From positions 1 through 51,679 of the forward strand of contig NZ_AQPN01000149.1 in NCBI RefSeq assembly GCF_000403135.1: a stretch of DNA of 51,679 nt. The letters run 5' to 3'. Below, piece by piece: positions 35,757 to 44,703 of this stretch. This DNA is from Arcticibacter svalbardensis MN12-7. Its GTDB lineage: Bacteria > Bacteroidota > Bacteroidia > Sphingobacteriales > Sphingobacteriaceae. The position numbers were made by a program, and so were the translations under genes. Numbering within the stretch: position 1 is the first letter of the stretch; every line of letters begins with the position of its first letter. Below the pieces are notes generated by a model. The model did no database searches. It was not told where the DNA came from and was given only the letters and a program-made list of their open reading frames with translations.

Positions 35757-36065
35757 AATAAATAATCAATTCGGGAGTATTCCAATCTGTATTAAGATCG
35801 TCAATCGTTTTCCTGAATATTAATAATACTCAAGGTAAGCACAAGTTGTTTTATAGTCAATAGGGTATTGTAAATAATTAAAATAAGAATTATATTTTAA
35901 TTAATACTAATATTAAGAATTAAATATTGAATTATTGCTATTCGTAGTAAGAAAAATTTGGATGAGATATACCAAAACTGATTCTGGTATATGGTTTTCG
36001 GTCTATGTTACTTGTTAAATCCAGACCAATTTCTTCTTAAAAGGAGCAGAATGCAGGAAAAATTG
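35757..36065 (-). promoter_or_regulatory. Upstream control region of the ilv/leu operon
   Basis: 309 bases without a gene between the atpC terminator and ilvD. On the minus strand a possible promoter is TTG (35858-35860) and TACCTTGA (35830-35837), 20 nt apart, a one-mismatch version of TAnnTTTG. The stretch 35875-35940 is almost pure A/T. Upstream is an inverted repeat (listed separately). I found no ATG on the minus strand across the region, hence no ordinary leader peptide for ribosome-mediated attenuation, and no terminator hairpin just before ilvD. Confidence 0.4.
35967..35992. repeat. Perfect inverted repeat upstream of ilvD, possible operator
   Basis: ATATACCA (35967-35974) and TGGTATAT (35985-35992) form a perfect 8-bp inverted repeat with a 10-nt spacer. 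The 26-bp size and centre-to-centre spacing of about two DNA turns suit a dimeric regulator. It lies about 210 bp upstream of ilvD and about 130 bp upstream of the candidate promoter. Confidence 0.45.
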
Positions 36066-36099
36066 CAAAAAAAAACCGGATGAATTGAATCATCCGGTT
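36066..36099 (-). terminator. Rho-independent terminator of atpD-atpC
   Basis: A perfect 10-bp stem AACCGGATGA (36074-36083) / TCATCCGGTT (36090-36099) with a 6-nt loop, followed on the minus strand by a run of nine Ts. It starts 20 nt after the atpC stop. Confidence 0.92.
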
Positions 36100-36119
36100 T
36101 GTTATTTCAGGGAAGAAAC

Positions 36120-36365
36120 TTAGGTAACCACTCCTTCAGCGAGAACAATAACTTTGTTATCTATGACTTCAACAACACCACCTTTAATCTGATAGATTTG
36201 TTCGGTCTTACCTTCTCGGATAATAACTTTTCCATCTTCCAGAATAGAAATTATCGGAGCGTGATTATTAAGTACTTCAAAAGAACCAAGTGCACCGGGA
36301 ACAGTTACAGAGGTAACCTCTCCTTTATATACAGTTTGATCTGGTGTTAAGATTTCTAATGTCAT
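36120..36365 (-). CDS. atpC: ATP synthase F1 epsilon subunit, short form
   Basis: An 81-residue epsilon subunit: the N-terminal beta-sandwich is complete (LEILTPDQTVYKGEVTSVTVPG, GSFEVLNNHAPIISIL, GGVVEVIDNKVIVLAEGV). The C-terminal two-helix domain that inhibits ATP hydrolysis in longer (about 135-residue) homologues is absent. The stop is followed directly by a terminator, so this is the natural end. It lies 8 nt after atpD. The other F1Fo genes are not in the window, a separation typical of Bacteroidota. Confidence 0.9.
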   Translation of the reverse strand: MTLEILTPDQTVYKGEVTSVTVPGALGSFEVLNNHAPIISILEDGKVIIREGKTEQIYQIKGGVVEVIDNKVIVLAEGVVT

Positions 36366-36373
36366 AATTGCAA

Positions 36374-37897
<1,524 letters not shown>

Positions 37898-38078
37898 TTA
37901 TTAATCAATGTTTAAGCCCGTTTTTGGTCTCATTTTTGGGTTTGCAATAATACGTTTTAATCTTTGAAAATAAAATGACTTCACTCAAAAGATTTTTAAG
38001 ATCTGTCAGTTAATGCTTTTTTCTTAAAACCTATCCATTTTTTTAGTGTTCTAAATAGACATACAGAGCATATAAACA

Positions 38079-38333
38079 ATGAAGTGGAGAGTTTTAATAA
38101 GGGACAAAGCATTTATATTATTTGCATGTTTTTATTTGTTTTTAGGCCTTCTCGCTTTTCAAATACAGTCATCTTCTCCTGATAAAGGGAAATCTCCGGA
38201 AAATATTTTTACTTCTTTTTCCTACGTATGGTACAATGAACCATGGGTATTGGCTATTGTGACTGCTATTCTCATTCTTTTAGTTGCTACATTCGGAACC
38301 GTAAAAAAAGGTCCATCCGTTAAAAATTCTTAA
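38079..38333 (+). CDS. Small two-helix membrane protein of unknown function
   Basis: An 84-residue protein with two hydrophobic helices (about residues 11-27 and 57-72), a basic N terminus (MKWRVLIRDK) and a polar loop containing SSPDKGKSPENIF. The tail is basic (KKGPSVKNS). I recognise no family. It is divergent from atpD and 140 nt upstream of the peroxiredoxin. Codon usage and the paired helices make it a credible gene. Confidence 0.55.
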   Translation: MKWRVLIRDKAFILFACFYLFLGLLAFQIQSSSPDKGKSPENIFTSFSYVWYNEPWVLAIVTAILILLVATFGTVKKGPSVKNS

Positions 38334-38473
38334 AATAAGCTTCCTTTTTATTCTTTTGATGCATCAATTCCCGATGTATCATTGTTGCTTTATATCATAC
38401 TCCATATATAAATTTACCTATATTAGCCAGAGTCAGTTTATCCAAAGCTTACATTGACATTAAATTTTTTAAT

Positions 38474-38938
38474 ATGACATTAACACCTGGACAAAAAGCA
38501 CCCGACTTTAAATTGTACAGCTCAGAGCTGAAAGAAGTCTCATTAAGCGATTACTCTTCCAAAAAGTTGATTATACATTTCTTTCCTATGGCATTTACAG
38601 GAGTATGCACCGAACAACTCTGCACCATGCGCGATTCTTTTGGCTATTACGAAGGATTGGGAGCAGAGATTGTAGCTATTTCTGTCGATTCACCCTTTAC
38701 TCTGGCCAAGTTTAAGGAAGACAACCACTACCAGTTCCCTTTATTATCTGATTTTAACAAAGAAACTTCACAGGCATACGGTGCATATTATGAAGATTTT
38801 GTGTTCGGATTAAAAGGTGTAGCAAAAAGAGCTGCATTTGTTATCGACGAAAATCAGACTATACTATATGCAGAGGTTCTGGAAGCCGCATCAGAACTTC
38901 CTAACTTTGATGCAATCAAAAAAGCAATCACTAATTAA
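38474..38938 (+). CDS. Peroxiredoxin (AhpC/TSA, AhpE/Prx-like)
   Basis: A 154-residue thiol peroxidase of the peroxiredoxin family. It has FKLYSSELKEVSLSDY, FFPMAFTGVCTEQLCTMRD with the peroxidatic cysteine C45 and a second cysteine C50, and FVIDENQTILYAEV. It should reduce hydrogen peroxide or organic peroxides at the expense of a thiol donor. The T-x-x-C motif is intact. It precedes floA by 9 nt, so the two are probably co-transcribed. Confidence 0.87.
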   Translation: MTLTPGQKAPDFKLYSSELKEVSLSDYSSKKLIIHFFPMAFTGVCTEQLCTMRDSFGYYEGLGAEIVAISVDSPFTLAKFKEDNHYQFPLLSDFNKETSQAYGAYYEDFVFGLKGVAKRAAFVIDENQTILYAEVLEAASELPNFDAIKKAITN

Positions 38939-38947
38939 TTATAAATA

Positions 38948-39934
38948 ATGGATCCTAATAATGTTCAATTAATAATGGTAGTAGTAGGAGTCGTAGCAGC
39001 GATTTACTTTTGCTTTTACCTTTTGCCGGTGAACTTATGGTTTACCGCCCAGTTATCAGGGGTGAAGATCAGTCTTCTTAACTTGTTTCTCATGCGTTTA
39101 CGTAAAGTTCCGCCTTCATTAGTCACCAATGCCATGATCATCTCCACAAAAGCGGGTCTTAATATTTCCTCTAATGAAATTGAAACACACTTTCTAGCAG
39201 GAGGAAACGTGAATAATGTGATTAAAGCACTTATTTCTGCTGATAAGGCCAACATTCCCCTTACCTTTAAACTCGCTACTGCCATTGACTTGGCTGGCAG
39301 GGATGTATTTGACGCCGTACAGTTATCTGTTAATCCCCGTGTAATCAATACCCCTCCTGTAGCTGCAGTAGCGAAAGATGGAATTCAGTTAATTGCCAAA
39401 GCAAGAGTTACCGTTCGTGCCAATATCAACCAGCTGGTAGGTGGGGCAGGAGAGGAAACTATTTTAGCTCGTGTAGGCGAAGGTATCGTAACTACCATCG
39501 GTTCTGCTGTAAACCATAAAGAAGTACTTGAAAACCCGGATCGGATCTCCAAGACGGTATTGGGTAAAGGTCTTGATAGCGGAACAGCATTTGAAATCCT
39601 TTCCATAGATATCGCGGATATTGATATTGGCGAAAATATTGGTGCCAAATTGCAAACCGACCAGGCAGAAGCTGATTTAAAGGTGGCTAACGCACGTGCT
39701 GAAGAGCGTAGGGCTATGGCTGTTGCTTCCGAACAGGAAATGCGGTCTAAAGCACAGGAAGCGAGAGCTAAAGTAATTGAAGCAGAGGCGCAATTGCCAC
39801 TGGCTATTGCTGAAGCTTTCCGTTCTGGTAACCTGGGTATCATGGATTATTACAAATTAGAGAATCTGAAATCGGATACAGATATGAGAGAATCTATATC
39901 CAAACCTGGTAAAGGCCCTTCTCATAATCCTTAA
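38948..39934 (+). CDS. floA: Flotillin-like protein FloA (SPFH family)
   Basis: A 328-residue SPFH-domain protein matching FloA (UPF0365). It has an N-terminal membrane-inserted helix (about residues 9-27), the conserved segment [23 protein letters not shown], the SPFH core (about 60-235, with [20 protein letters not shown]), and an Ala/Glu-rich coiled coil (about 236-295) that drives oligomerisation. FloA proteins organise functional membrane microdomains. It follows the peroxiredoxin gene closely and is ended by a terminator before tRNA-Arg. Confidence 0.92.
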   Translation: MDPNNVQLIMVVVGVVAAIYFCFYLLPVNLWFTAQLSGVKISLLNLFLMRLRKVPPSLVTNAMIISTKAGLNISSNEIETHFLAGGNVNNVIKALISADKANIPLTFKLATAIDLAGRDVFDAVQLSVNPRVINTPPVAAVAKDGIQLIAKARVTVRANINQLVGGAGEETILARVGEGIVTTIGSAVNHKEVLENPDRISKTVLGKGLDSGTAFEILSIDIADIDIGENIGAKLQTDQAEADLKVANARAEERRAMAVASEQEMRSKAQEARAKVIEAEAQLPLAIAEAFRSGNLGIMDYYKLENLKSDTDMRESISKPGKGPSHNP

Positions 39935-39977
39935 TGTTTATTCTGATGGCTTTATTGCTTTGATAATTAATCAATTA

Positions 39978-40009
39978 CAAGGTTTTATTGATTTAAAGCC
40001 TTGTTTTTT
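39978..40009 (+). terminator. Rho-independent terminator after floA
   Basis: CAAGGTTTT (39978-39986) pairs with AAAGCCTTG (39995-40003), with one G-T wobble, followed by TTTTTT. It lies 43 nt past the floA stop and insulates the tRNA gene. Confidence 0.75.
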
Positions 40010-40041
40010 GAATTTTATTTAGGGATTCTAGAAAGAACTTC

Positions 40042-40049
40042 TATCTTTG
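40042..40049 (+). promoter_or_regulatory. -7 promoter box of tRNA-Arg
   Basis: TATCTTTG is an exact TAnnTTTG match ending 16 nt before the first tRNA base, the same octamer as at the desaturase promoter. The -33 region is AT-rich without a clear TTTG. Confidence 0.6.
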
Positions 40050-40065
40050 CATTCCATTAGCAAAC

Positions 40066-40139
40066 GGACTTGTAGCTTAATTGGATAGAGCACCTGACTA
40101 CGGATCAGGAGGTTGGGGGTTCGACTCCCTTCAAGTCCA
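40066..40139 (+). tRNA. tRNA-Arg (anticodon ACG)
   Basis: A 74-nt cloverleaf. The acceptor stem pairs GGACTTG (40066-40072) with CAAGTCC (40132-40138). The anticodon arm is CCTGA-CTACGGA-TCAGG with anticodon ACG. The T arm contains TTCGACT with two G-T wobbles at its base, and A40139 is the discriminator. CCA is not encoded. ACG would be edited to ICG by TadA to read CGU, CGC and CGA. Confidence 0.96.
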
Positions 40140-40150
40140 CAATCAAATTC

Positions 40151-40181
40151 AAAAGCCTTTTCAGTTAACGGAGAGGCTTTT
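40151..40181 (+). terminator. Terminator after tRNA-Arg
   Basis: AAAAGCCT (40151-40158) and AGGCTTTT (40174-40181) form a perfect 8-bp stem with a 15-nt loop, 12 nt downstream of the tRNA. The 3' arm supplies the T-run. Confidence 0.65.
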
Positions 40182-40201
40182 AAAATTTAAAAATAACCCA
40201 G

Positions 40202-40777
40202 ATGCTAAATCTCGTATTATTTGGCCCTCCGGGAGCCGGTAAAGGAACCCAATCCCAAAAGCTTATTGAAAAATATCAGCTTGTACACCTATCCACAGGA
40301 GACATTCTAAGAAATGAAATCACACAAGGTACTGAATTAGGACTGGAAGCTAAAAAGCTGATGGACCAGGGCGTTCTTGTGCCAGATGCAGTTGTTATTG
40401 GTATGATCAGCAATAAGCTTGATTCCAATAAAGAAGCCAAAGGATTTATTTTTGATGGTTTCCCACGTACGGTAGCTCAAGCTGAAGCATTAGATCAACT
40501 TCTTGAAACAAAGCATACTGCTATTTCAGGAATGATTGCATTAATTGTGGACAACGAGGAACTTAAAAAACGTCTTTTATTACGTGGAAAAGAATCTGGC
40601 AGACCTGATGATGCAAATCCTGAAATAATTGGTAAACGTATCGAGGAGTACAATAACAAAACCGCTCCTGTTGCTAACTTTTACAAAGCACAGAACAAGT
40701 TTCAAAGTGTAAACGGCATCGGTAGCGTAGATGAAATATTTGCTTCTATCGCAACGGTTACCAATAGCTTTAATTAA
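40202..40777 (+). CDS. adk: Adenylate kinase
   Basis: A 191-residue adenylate kinase (ATP + AMP to 2 ADP). The P-loop is GPPGAGKGT at residues 8-16, with the AMP-binding STGDILR and the signature FIFDGFPRTVAQAEAL. RGKESGRPDDANPEIIGKRIEEY is the short lid that replaces the 30-residue LID of long-form enzymes, which explains why it is shorter than the 214-residue E. coli protein. It is followed by obgE after 28 nt. Confidence 0.95.
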   Translation: MLNLVLFGPPGAGKGTQSQKLIEKYQLVHLSTGDILRNEITQGTELGLEAKKLMDQGVLVPDAVVIGMISNKLDSNKEAKGFIFDGFPRTVAQAEALDQLLETKHTAISGMIALIVDNEELKKRLLLRGKESGRPDDANPEIIGKRIEEYNNKTAPVANFYKAQNKFQSVNGIGSVDEIFASIATVTNSFN

Positions 40778-40805
40778 ATAATAGTTTTCTTAAACTGAAT
40801 TTTAT

Positions 40806-41798
40806 ATGTCCCAGGGATCCAACTTTGTTGATTATGTGAAGATATGTTGTCGCTCTGGTCGTGGTGGTGGAGGTTCTGCTCATTTACACCGTGATATCCT
40901 AACCTCTAAAGGAGGACCGGATGGTGGAGATGGTGGACGAGGGGGACATGTAATGTTAAAGGGCAATAGCCAATTGTGGACTATGCTTCACCTGAAATAC
41001 CGTAAGCACGTTATTGCAGGTGATGGAGACTGCGGCTCGAGTTCTTTAAGCAGTGGTAAAACGGGTAGAGATGAATGGTTGGAAGTTCCCTTAGGAACCA
41101 TTGCCAGGGATTCGGAAACCGGTGAAATCTTATATGAGATTACTACAGACGGTCAAACTGAAATTTTAACAAAAGGTGGTCGTGGCGGACAAGGTAACTC
41201 TCATTTTAAAACGCCAACCAATCAAACACCACGTTACGCACAACCGGGCGAAGCAGGTAAAGAAGAGTGGGTCATTCTGGAGCTTAAAGTTCTGGCTGAT
41301 GTAGGTCTTGTAGGTTTCCCCAACGTAGGGAAGTCAACTCTTTTATCTGTTGTATCAGCAGCTAAACCTGAGATAGCAAATTATGAATTTACCACTTTAG
41401 TGCCTAATCTGGGGATCGTAGCTTACCGTGATAATCGTTCCTTTGTCATGGCCGATATACCAGGAATAATTGAAGGTGCTTCTAAAGGAAAGGGGTTAGG
41501 CCTTCGCTTTTTGCGCCATATTGAACGAAATTCAGTGCTGCTTTTTATGGTTCCTGCTGATACGAAACGTACAATTACCGAAGAATATAATATTTTACTT
41601 GCTGAACTGGAGGATTACAATCCGGAATTGATGCATAAACCCCGGATACTGGCCATCAGTAAGTCGGATTTGCTCGATGAGGAACTAACAGCAGAAATGG
41701 CTAAGGAGGTTCCTGATCTGCCTTATGTGTTTATTTCATCTGTAGCTCAAAAAGGAATTCAGGAACTGAAAGATCTGCTCTGGAAGTCGATTGTTTAA
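40806..41798 (+). CDS. obgE: Obg GTPase (ribosome assembly, stress response)
   Basis: A 330-residue Obg protein. The glycine-rich Obg fold (residues 1 to about 158) has [16 protein letters not shown] and [16 protein letters not shown]. The G domain has G1 GFPNVGKST (170-177 region), G3 DIPG (217-220), and a G4 motif reading SKSD instead of the usual NKxD. There is no C-terminal OCT domain. Obg GTPases bind the 50S subunit and link GTP/ppGpp levels to ribosome maturation. The SKSD variant should still recognise guanine through Lys and Asp. Confidence 0.95.
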   Translation: MSQGSNFVDYVKICCRSGRGGGGSAHLHRDILTSKGGPDGGDGGRGGHVMLKGNSQLWTMLHLKYRKHVIAGDGDCGSSSLSSGKTGRDEWLEVPLGTIARDSETGEILYEITTDGQTEILTKGGRGGQGNSHFKTPTNQTPRYAQPGEAGKEEWVILELKVLADVGLVGFPNVGKSTLLSVVSAAKPEIANYEFTTLVPNLGIVAYRDNRSFVMADIPGIIEGASKGKGLGLRFLRHIERNSVLLFMVPADTKRTITEEYNILLAELEDYNPELMHKPRILAISKSDLLDEELTAEMAKEVPDLPYVFISSVAQKGIQELKDLLWKSIV

Positions 41799-41882
41799 TC
41801 TATATATTTAGCGTTTAACATAAATAGGATGCCCGCATCTGTTTTGTTTTAAAAGTAAATACATTTCCTGGTTTAAATAGGT

Positions 41883-42221
41883 ATGATACATAGTGAAGTT
41901 TATCAGTTTGCCCAGGATATCGCTTGGAAAAACGCTGGAGAAGGTATTCAAAGGCAAATGTTCGGTCATGATGATAAGGTGATGTTGGTTAAAGTAAAGT
42001 TTGAAGCCGGCAGTATCGGTACGTTACATGAACATTATCATTCTCAAACAACCTATGTGGCCAGTGGCTCTTTCGAAATCACTATTGGCGATGAACGCAA
42101 AATAATCAGATAAGGTGACGGCTATTACATTCCTCCTCATGTTATTCATGGTTGTCTTTGTCTGGAACCCGGTGTATTGATCGATTGTTTCAGCCCCCCA
42201 CGTGAAGACTTTTTAATTTAA
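41883..42221 (+). pseudogene. Cupin-domain gene interrupted by one in-frame TAA
   Basis: The reading frame from ATG 41883 gives 76 residues of a small cupin (GTLHEHYHSQTTYVASGSFEITIG, with His ligands) and meets TAA at 42111-42113. The same frame then continues without a gap as GDGYYIPPHVIHGCLCLEPG and ends EDFLI at TAA 42219-42221. That is exactly the second cupin motif, including a metal-binding histidine (HVIH). The intact protein would be about 112 residues. Only one codon is wrong (a lysine AAA to TAA change would explain it), so this is a recent nonsense mutation, a sequencing error or a recoded stop. The predicted role is a metal-dependent small-molecule cupin, substrate unknown. Confidence 0.85.
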
Positions 42222-42303
42222 TAAAATAAAATTCCTTACTTTTTTTCCTGGTGCTTTCCAGGTCTTATGTTTGTCCTGTCTAATCAGTATAAATATAAGA
42301 ACA

Positions 42304-43314
42304 TTGAAAAAGTGGTTAAATGCATTTTTTGGTTTTTCAAAGAGGGAGCAAAACGGACTATTTGTTTTATGTATCCTTATTTGTTTAATTGCTTTATTCC
42401 CCTGGGTTTATGCTGTGTTCCAGTCGCCTGTTGTATATCGATTTTCGGAAACTGACAAATTTGCGGAAACAGGCAGTGAAGCTTACTCGGACAATTCAAG
42501 CTCCTCGTATACACGTTCACCAGACAACCCAAATTCCTCTTATACAAGATCTCCAGGTTACAATCATTCTGCAGAATCTACGGTTTCTACATCGCGTACA
42601 AAAGCACAGTATTTTCTTTTTAACCCTAACCAGTTAGCCACAGCAGACTGGAAGAAATTAGGTTTGTCCGAAAAGCAGATCCAGGTCATTCATCACTATG
42701 AGGACAAGGGTGGAAGCTTTCGCAAGAAGGAAGATCTGCAAAAAATCTATTCCATTTCTACTTTTGAATATGCTCATCTCGAACCCTATATCCGGATTCC
42801 CGAAACTTCTTATAATAATACCTCTTTTAAAAGGAATGATTATGCCGGATCAAAAGCTAATCCTGATTACCATTATGTCAAGAAAAATTATCCTCCGAAT
42901 GCAAAACGAGAACTGAGGGTTGTTGAATTAAATGCTGCAGACTCTGCTCAATTAGTTGATATAATAGGCATCGGACCAGTGCTGGCCGTTCGAATAGCCA
43001 AATACCGAGACCGTCTAGGTGGATTTCATACCAAAGAGCAACTTCAGGAAGTATTTGGGATCGACTCCCTGAAGTATGCAGAAATAAAGAACCAGGTACG
43101 CGTGGAACAGGGATCCCTGCATCAGCTCAATATCAATACGGCTACATTTGAGGACTTAAAAAAGTTTCCCTATTTTAGTTATAAGCAAATAAATGCCTTA
43201 ATTCAATATAAGAAGCAGCATGGAGAATATCATTCAATAGATGATTTGAGGCAGATTAGCATTCTTAACTCTGAAATTTTGCTTAAAATTGCACCTTATT
43301 TAATTTTCCAATGA
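42304..43314 (+). CDS. Membrane-anchored helix-hairpin-helix (ComEA-like) protein
   Basis: About 336 residues. An N-terminal membrane helix (LFVLCILICLIALFPWVYAV) is followed by a Ser/Pro/Asn-rich linker with near-repeats (SSSYTRSPDNPNSSYTRSP). Three helix-hairpin-helix units come next: FNPNQLATADWKKLGLSEKQ, LNAADSAQLVDIIGIGPVLA and LNINTATFEDLKKFPYFSYK, each with a following GG/GE-F/Y-H/R hairpin. ComEA proteins bind double-stranded DNA during uptake, but Bacteroidota homologues are mostly uncharacterised. The start is uncertain: no ATG is in frame, and TTG 42304 (giving MKKWLNAFFGFSKRE) or TTG 42271 could be used. The stop overlaps the apt ATG (ATGA), showing translational coupling. Confidence 0.75.
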   Translation: MKKWLNAFFGFSKREQNGLFVLCILICLIALFPWVYAVFQSPVVYRFSETDKFAETGSEAYSDNSSSSYTRSPDNPNSSYTRSPGYNHSAESTVSTSRTKAQYFLFNPNQLATADWKKLGLSEKQIQVIHHYEDKGGSFRKKEDLQKIYSISTFEYAHLEPYIRIPETSYNNTSFKRNDYAGSKANPDYHYVKKNYPPNAKRELRVVELNAADSAQLVDIIGIGPVLAVRIAKYRDRLGGFHTKEQLQEVFGIDSLKYAEIKNQVRVEQGSLHQLNINTATFEDLKKFPYFSYKQINALIQYKKQHGEYHSIDDLRQISILNSEILLKIAPYLIFQ

Positions 43315-43838
43315 TCAGTAAAAAGATTCAATCCGTTGTAAGGGATATTTATGATTTTCCAAAGCCTGGAATAGTATTTAAGGACGTAACGCCTATATTT
43401 AAAGATCCGGCCCTGTGTACTGAAATTGTAGATGCTTTTGCTGAAAAACTCGCTCATCTGGATATTGATGTGATTGCCGGGGTAGAGAGCAGGGGTTTCC
43501 TGTTCGGATTGATGCTGGCTAATAAGCTTAATAAACCTTTTGTGCCCGTTAGGAAACCAGGGAAACTTCCGTTTTCTATTGTGACCAAATCCTATGAACT
43601 GGAATACGGAACCGCTACGATTGAAATCCATACTGATGCATTCGCTCCTGGAAGCAGGGTGTTTGTTCATGATGATTTACTTGCAACAGGAGGTACAGCT
43701 GCGGCAACTGCTGATCTTATATTTGAATTAGGTGGTACAGTTGCAGGTTTTGGCTTTGTGATTGCTCTAGGCTTTCTCCATGGTGAAGAAAAATTGTTAC
43801 CGTTTTCTTCGAATATTATCAGTTTAACTACGTATTAG
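43311..43838 (+). CDS. apt: Adenine phosphoribosyltransferase
   Basis: A 175-residue purine salvage enzyme converting adenine and PRPP to AMP. It has DFPKPGIVFKDVTPIF near the N terminus, AGVESRGFLFG and the PRPP loop VFVHDDLLATGGTA at 119-131. The length is normal. Its ATG overlaps the stop of the HhH protein gene, so the two are co-translated. It is the last clearly housekeeping gene before the gene-poor accessory stretch. Confidence 0.95.
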   Translation: MISKKIQSVVRDIYDFPKPGIVFKDVTPIFKDPALCTEIVDAFAEKLAHLDIDVIAGVESRGFLFGLMLANKLNKPFVPVRKPGKLPFSIVTKSYELEYGTATIEIHTDAFAPGSRVFVHDDLLATGGTAAATADLIFELGGTVAGFGFVIALGFLHGEEKLLPFSSNIISLTTY

Positions 43839-43951
43839 GGAATATTTCTGGATCTATTGTAGAAGCTTTAAGGATTTATTTATGAGTTTTCAGGGATCTT
43901 CAATCAAACCTATCTTGATGATGACCCCGATAAGATACGATCTATGGGGAT

Positions 43952-43986
43952 AAAAGAAAGCCGGCTCTAACTAATTAGTGCCGGCT
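43952..43986 (-). terminator. GC-rich hairpin, terminator-like on the minus strand
   Basis: AGCCGGC (43959-43965) and GCCGGCT (43980-43986) form a perfect 7-bp GC stem. The loop contains the palindrome ACTAATTAGT. On the minus strand the stem is followed by TTCTTTTA. On the plus strand no T-run follows, so it is a poor terminator for apt. Confidence 0.5.
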
Positions 43987-44142
43987 ACTTATCAACAAAC
44001 TCAAACTCAAAGCAATTTTATTTTCGAATCTTAAAACGGGTGCAATCAGATGATGATCGCTGTTTTTAAGATGAAGATGATCTCTGTTATTTATCAATAC
44101 AAAAGTACTGGATGAAATCTTTATTGAAATGACACAGGTCAT
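43975..44142 (-). CDS. Possible small open frame ending in a terminator
   Basis: ATG at 44142 opens a 55-residue frame (start MTCVISIKISSSTF, end ALSLSLLISSRH) whose TAA lies in the loop of the hairpin at 43959-43986. The hairpin plus T-rich tail would end a minus-strand transcript just here, which is the only reason to list it. The product has no recognisable domain, and no promoter was found. It could equally be chance, or the mark of a small RNA. Confidence 0.2.
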   Translation of the reverse strand: MTCVISIKISSSTFVLINNRDHLHLKNSDHHLIAPVLRFENKIALSLSLLISSRH

Positions 44143-44703
44143 GTATCAAAAAGATTAAAGTCACAAAATAGGGAGTTGATCATCCATTCTCCTAATGGAT
44201 TGATCTGTAATAAAGAGTTTAATATTCAGACAGGAGACTGGTCTCCATTTATTATTACCAATTAACATGCAAAGTGTATTTTCGGGTTACATGAAGAACA
44301 TTTTAAACGGAATCGAGATCGATGACTTTCGGATAATACACAGGTGGCATTGAGCTACCTTTATATTGAGGATTCCAAAAAGATAGTAGTATGAGAGCGG
44401 TATAAGTCCAACTGTACCTAGTTTACATCGGACTTTCCTCGGAAATATGCTGCTTTCAATAAGATTTATGTCTGTTTCTTTGTATCATAAATTCACCAGA
44501 TTAAATCATCCATGTTAAAATATCAACTGATTTTGGGTGGTTAGGTTTTATGAGTTTAAACTGTGAACATAATGTTCTTTAAAATAATTTGGTTGCATAT
44601 TCAGGAAGATTCTGTTGTATGAGAGAAGATTTAGGAAGATTTAGTCTTTCTTTCGCTTTTATGATCGTTTAGTAAGTCCTTTACTTATATAAATCATAAG
44701 GAT

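Larger units (their letters stand above)
43839..44703. other. 865-bp gene-poor stretch
   Basis: No gene of ordinary length is present on either strand. It holds a strong GC hairpin (43952-43986) and a 55-codon minus-strand frame that ends inside it, both listed separately. A 45-codon plus-strand open stretch (44128-44265) includes ELIIHSPNGLICNK and GDWSPFIITN, which looks protein-like but has no start and a stop just upstream. The sequence may be worn-down coding DNA. I could not name a parent gene. Confidence 0.4.

Noticed and set aside
35757-36065. Leader-peptide attenuator upstream of ilvD
   Set aside because: No ATG was found on the minus strand across the region and no terminator hairpin lies just before ilvD.
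39385-39843. A 152-codon open frame on the minus strand inside floA
   Set aside because: It lies wholly opposite the Ala/Glu-rich coiled-coil part of floA, has a low-complexity Ser/Ala/Ile composition and no start context. It is a shadow of the real gene.
44128-44265. Plus-strand stretch with protein-like ELIIHSPNGLICNK and GDWSPFIITN
   Set aside because: Only about 45 codons, no start codon, a stop directly upstream, and no family that I can name. Kept only as a remark on the gene-poor stretch.
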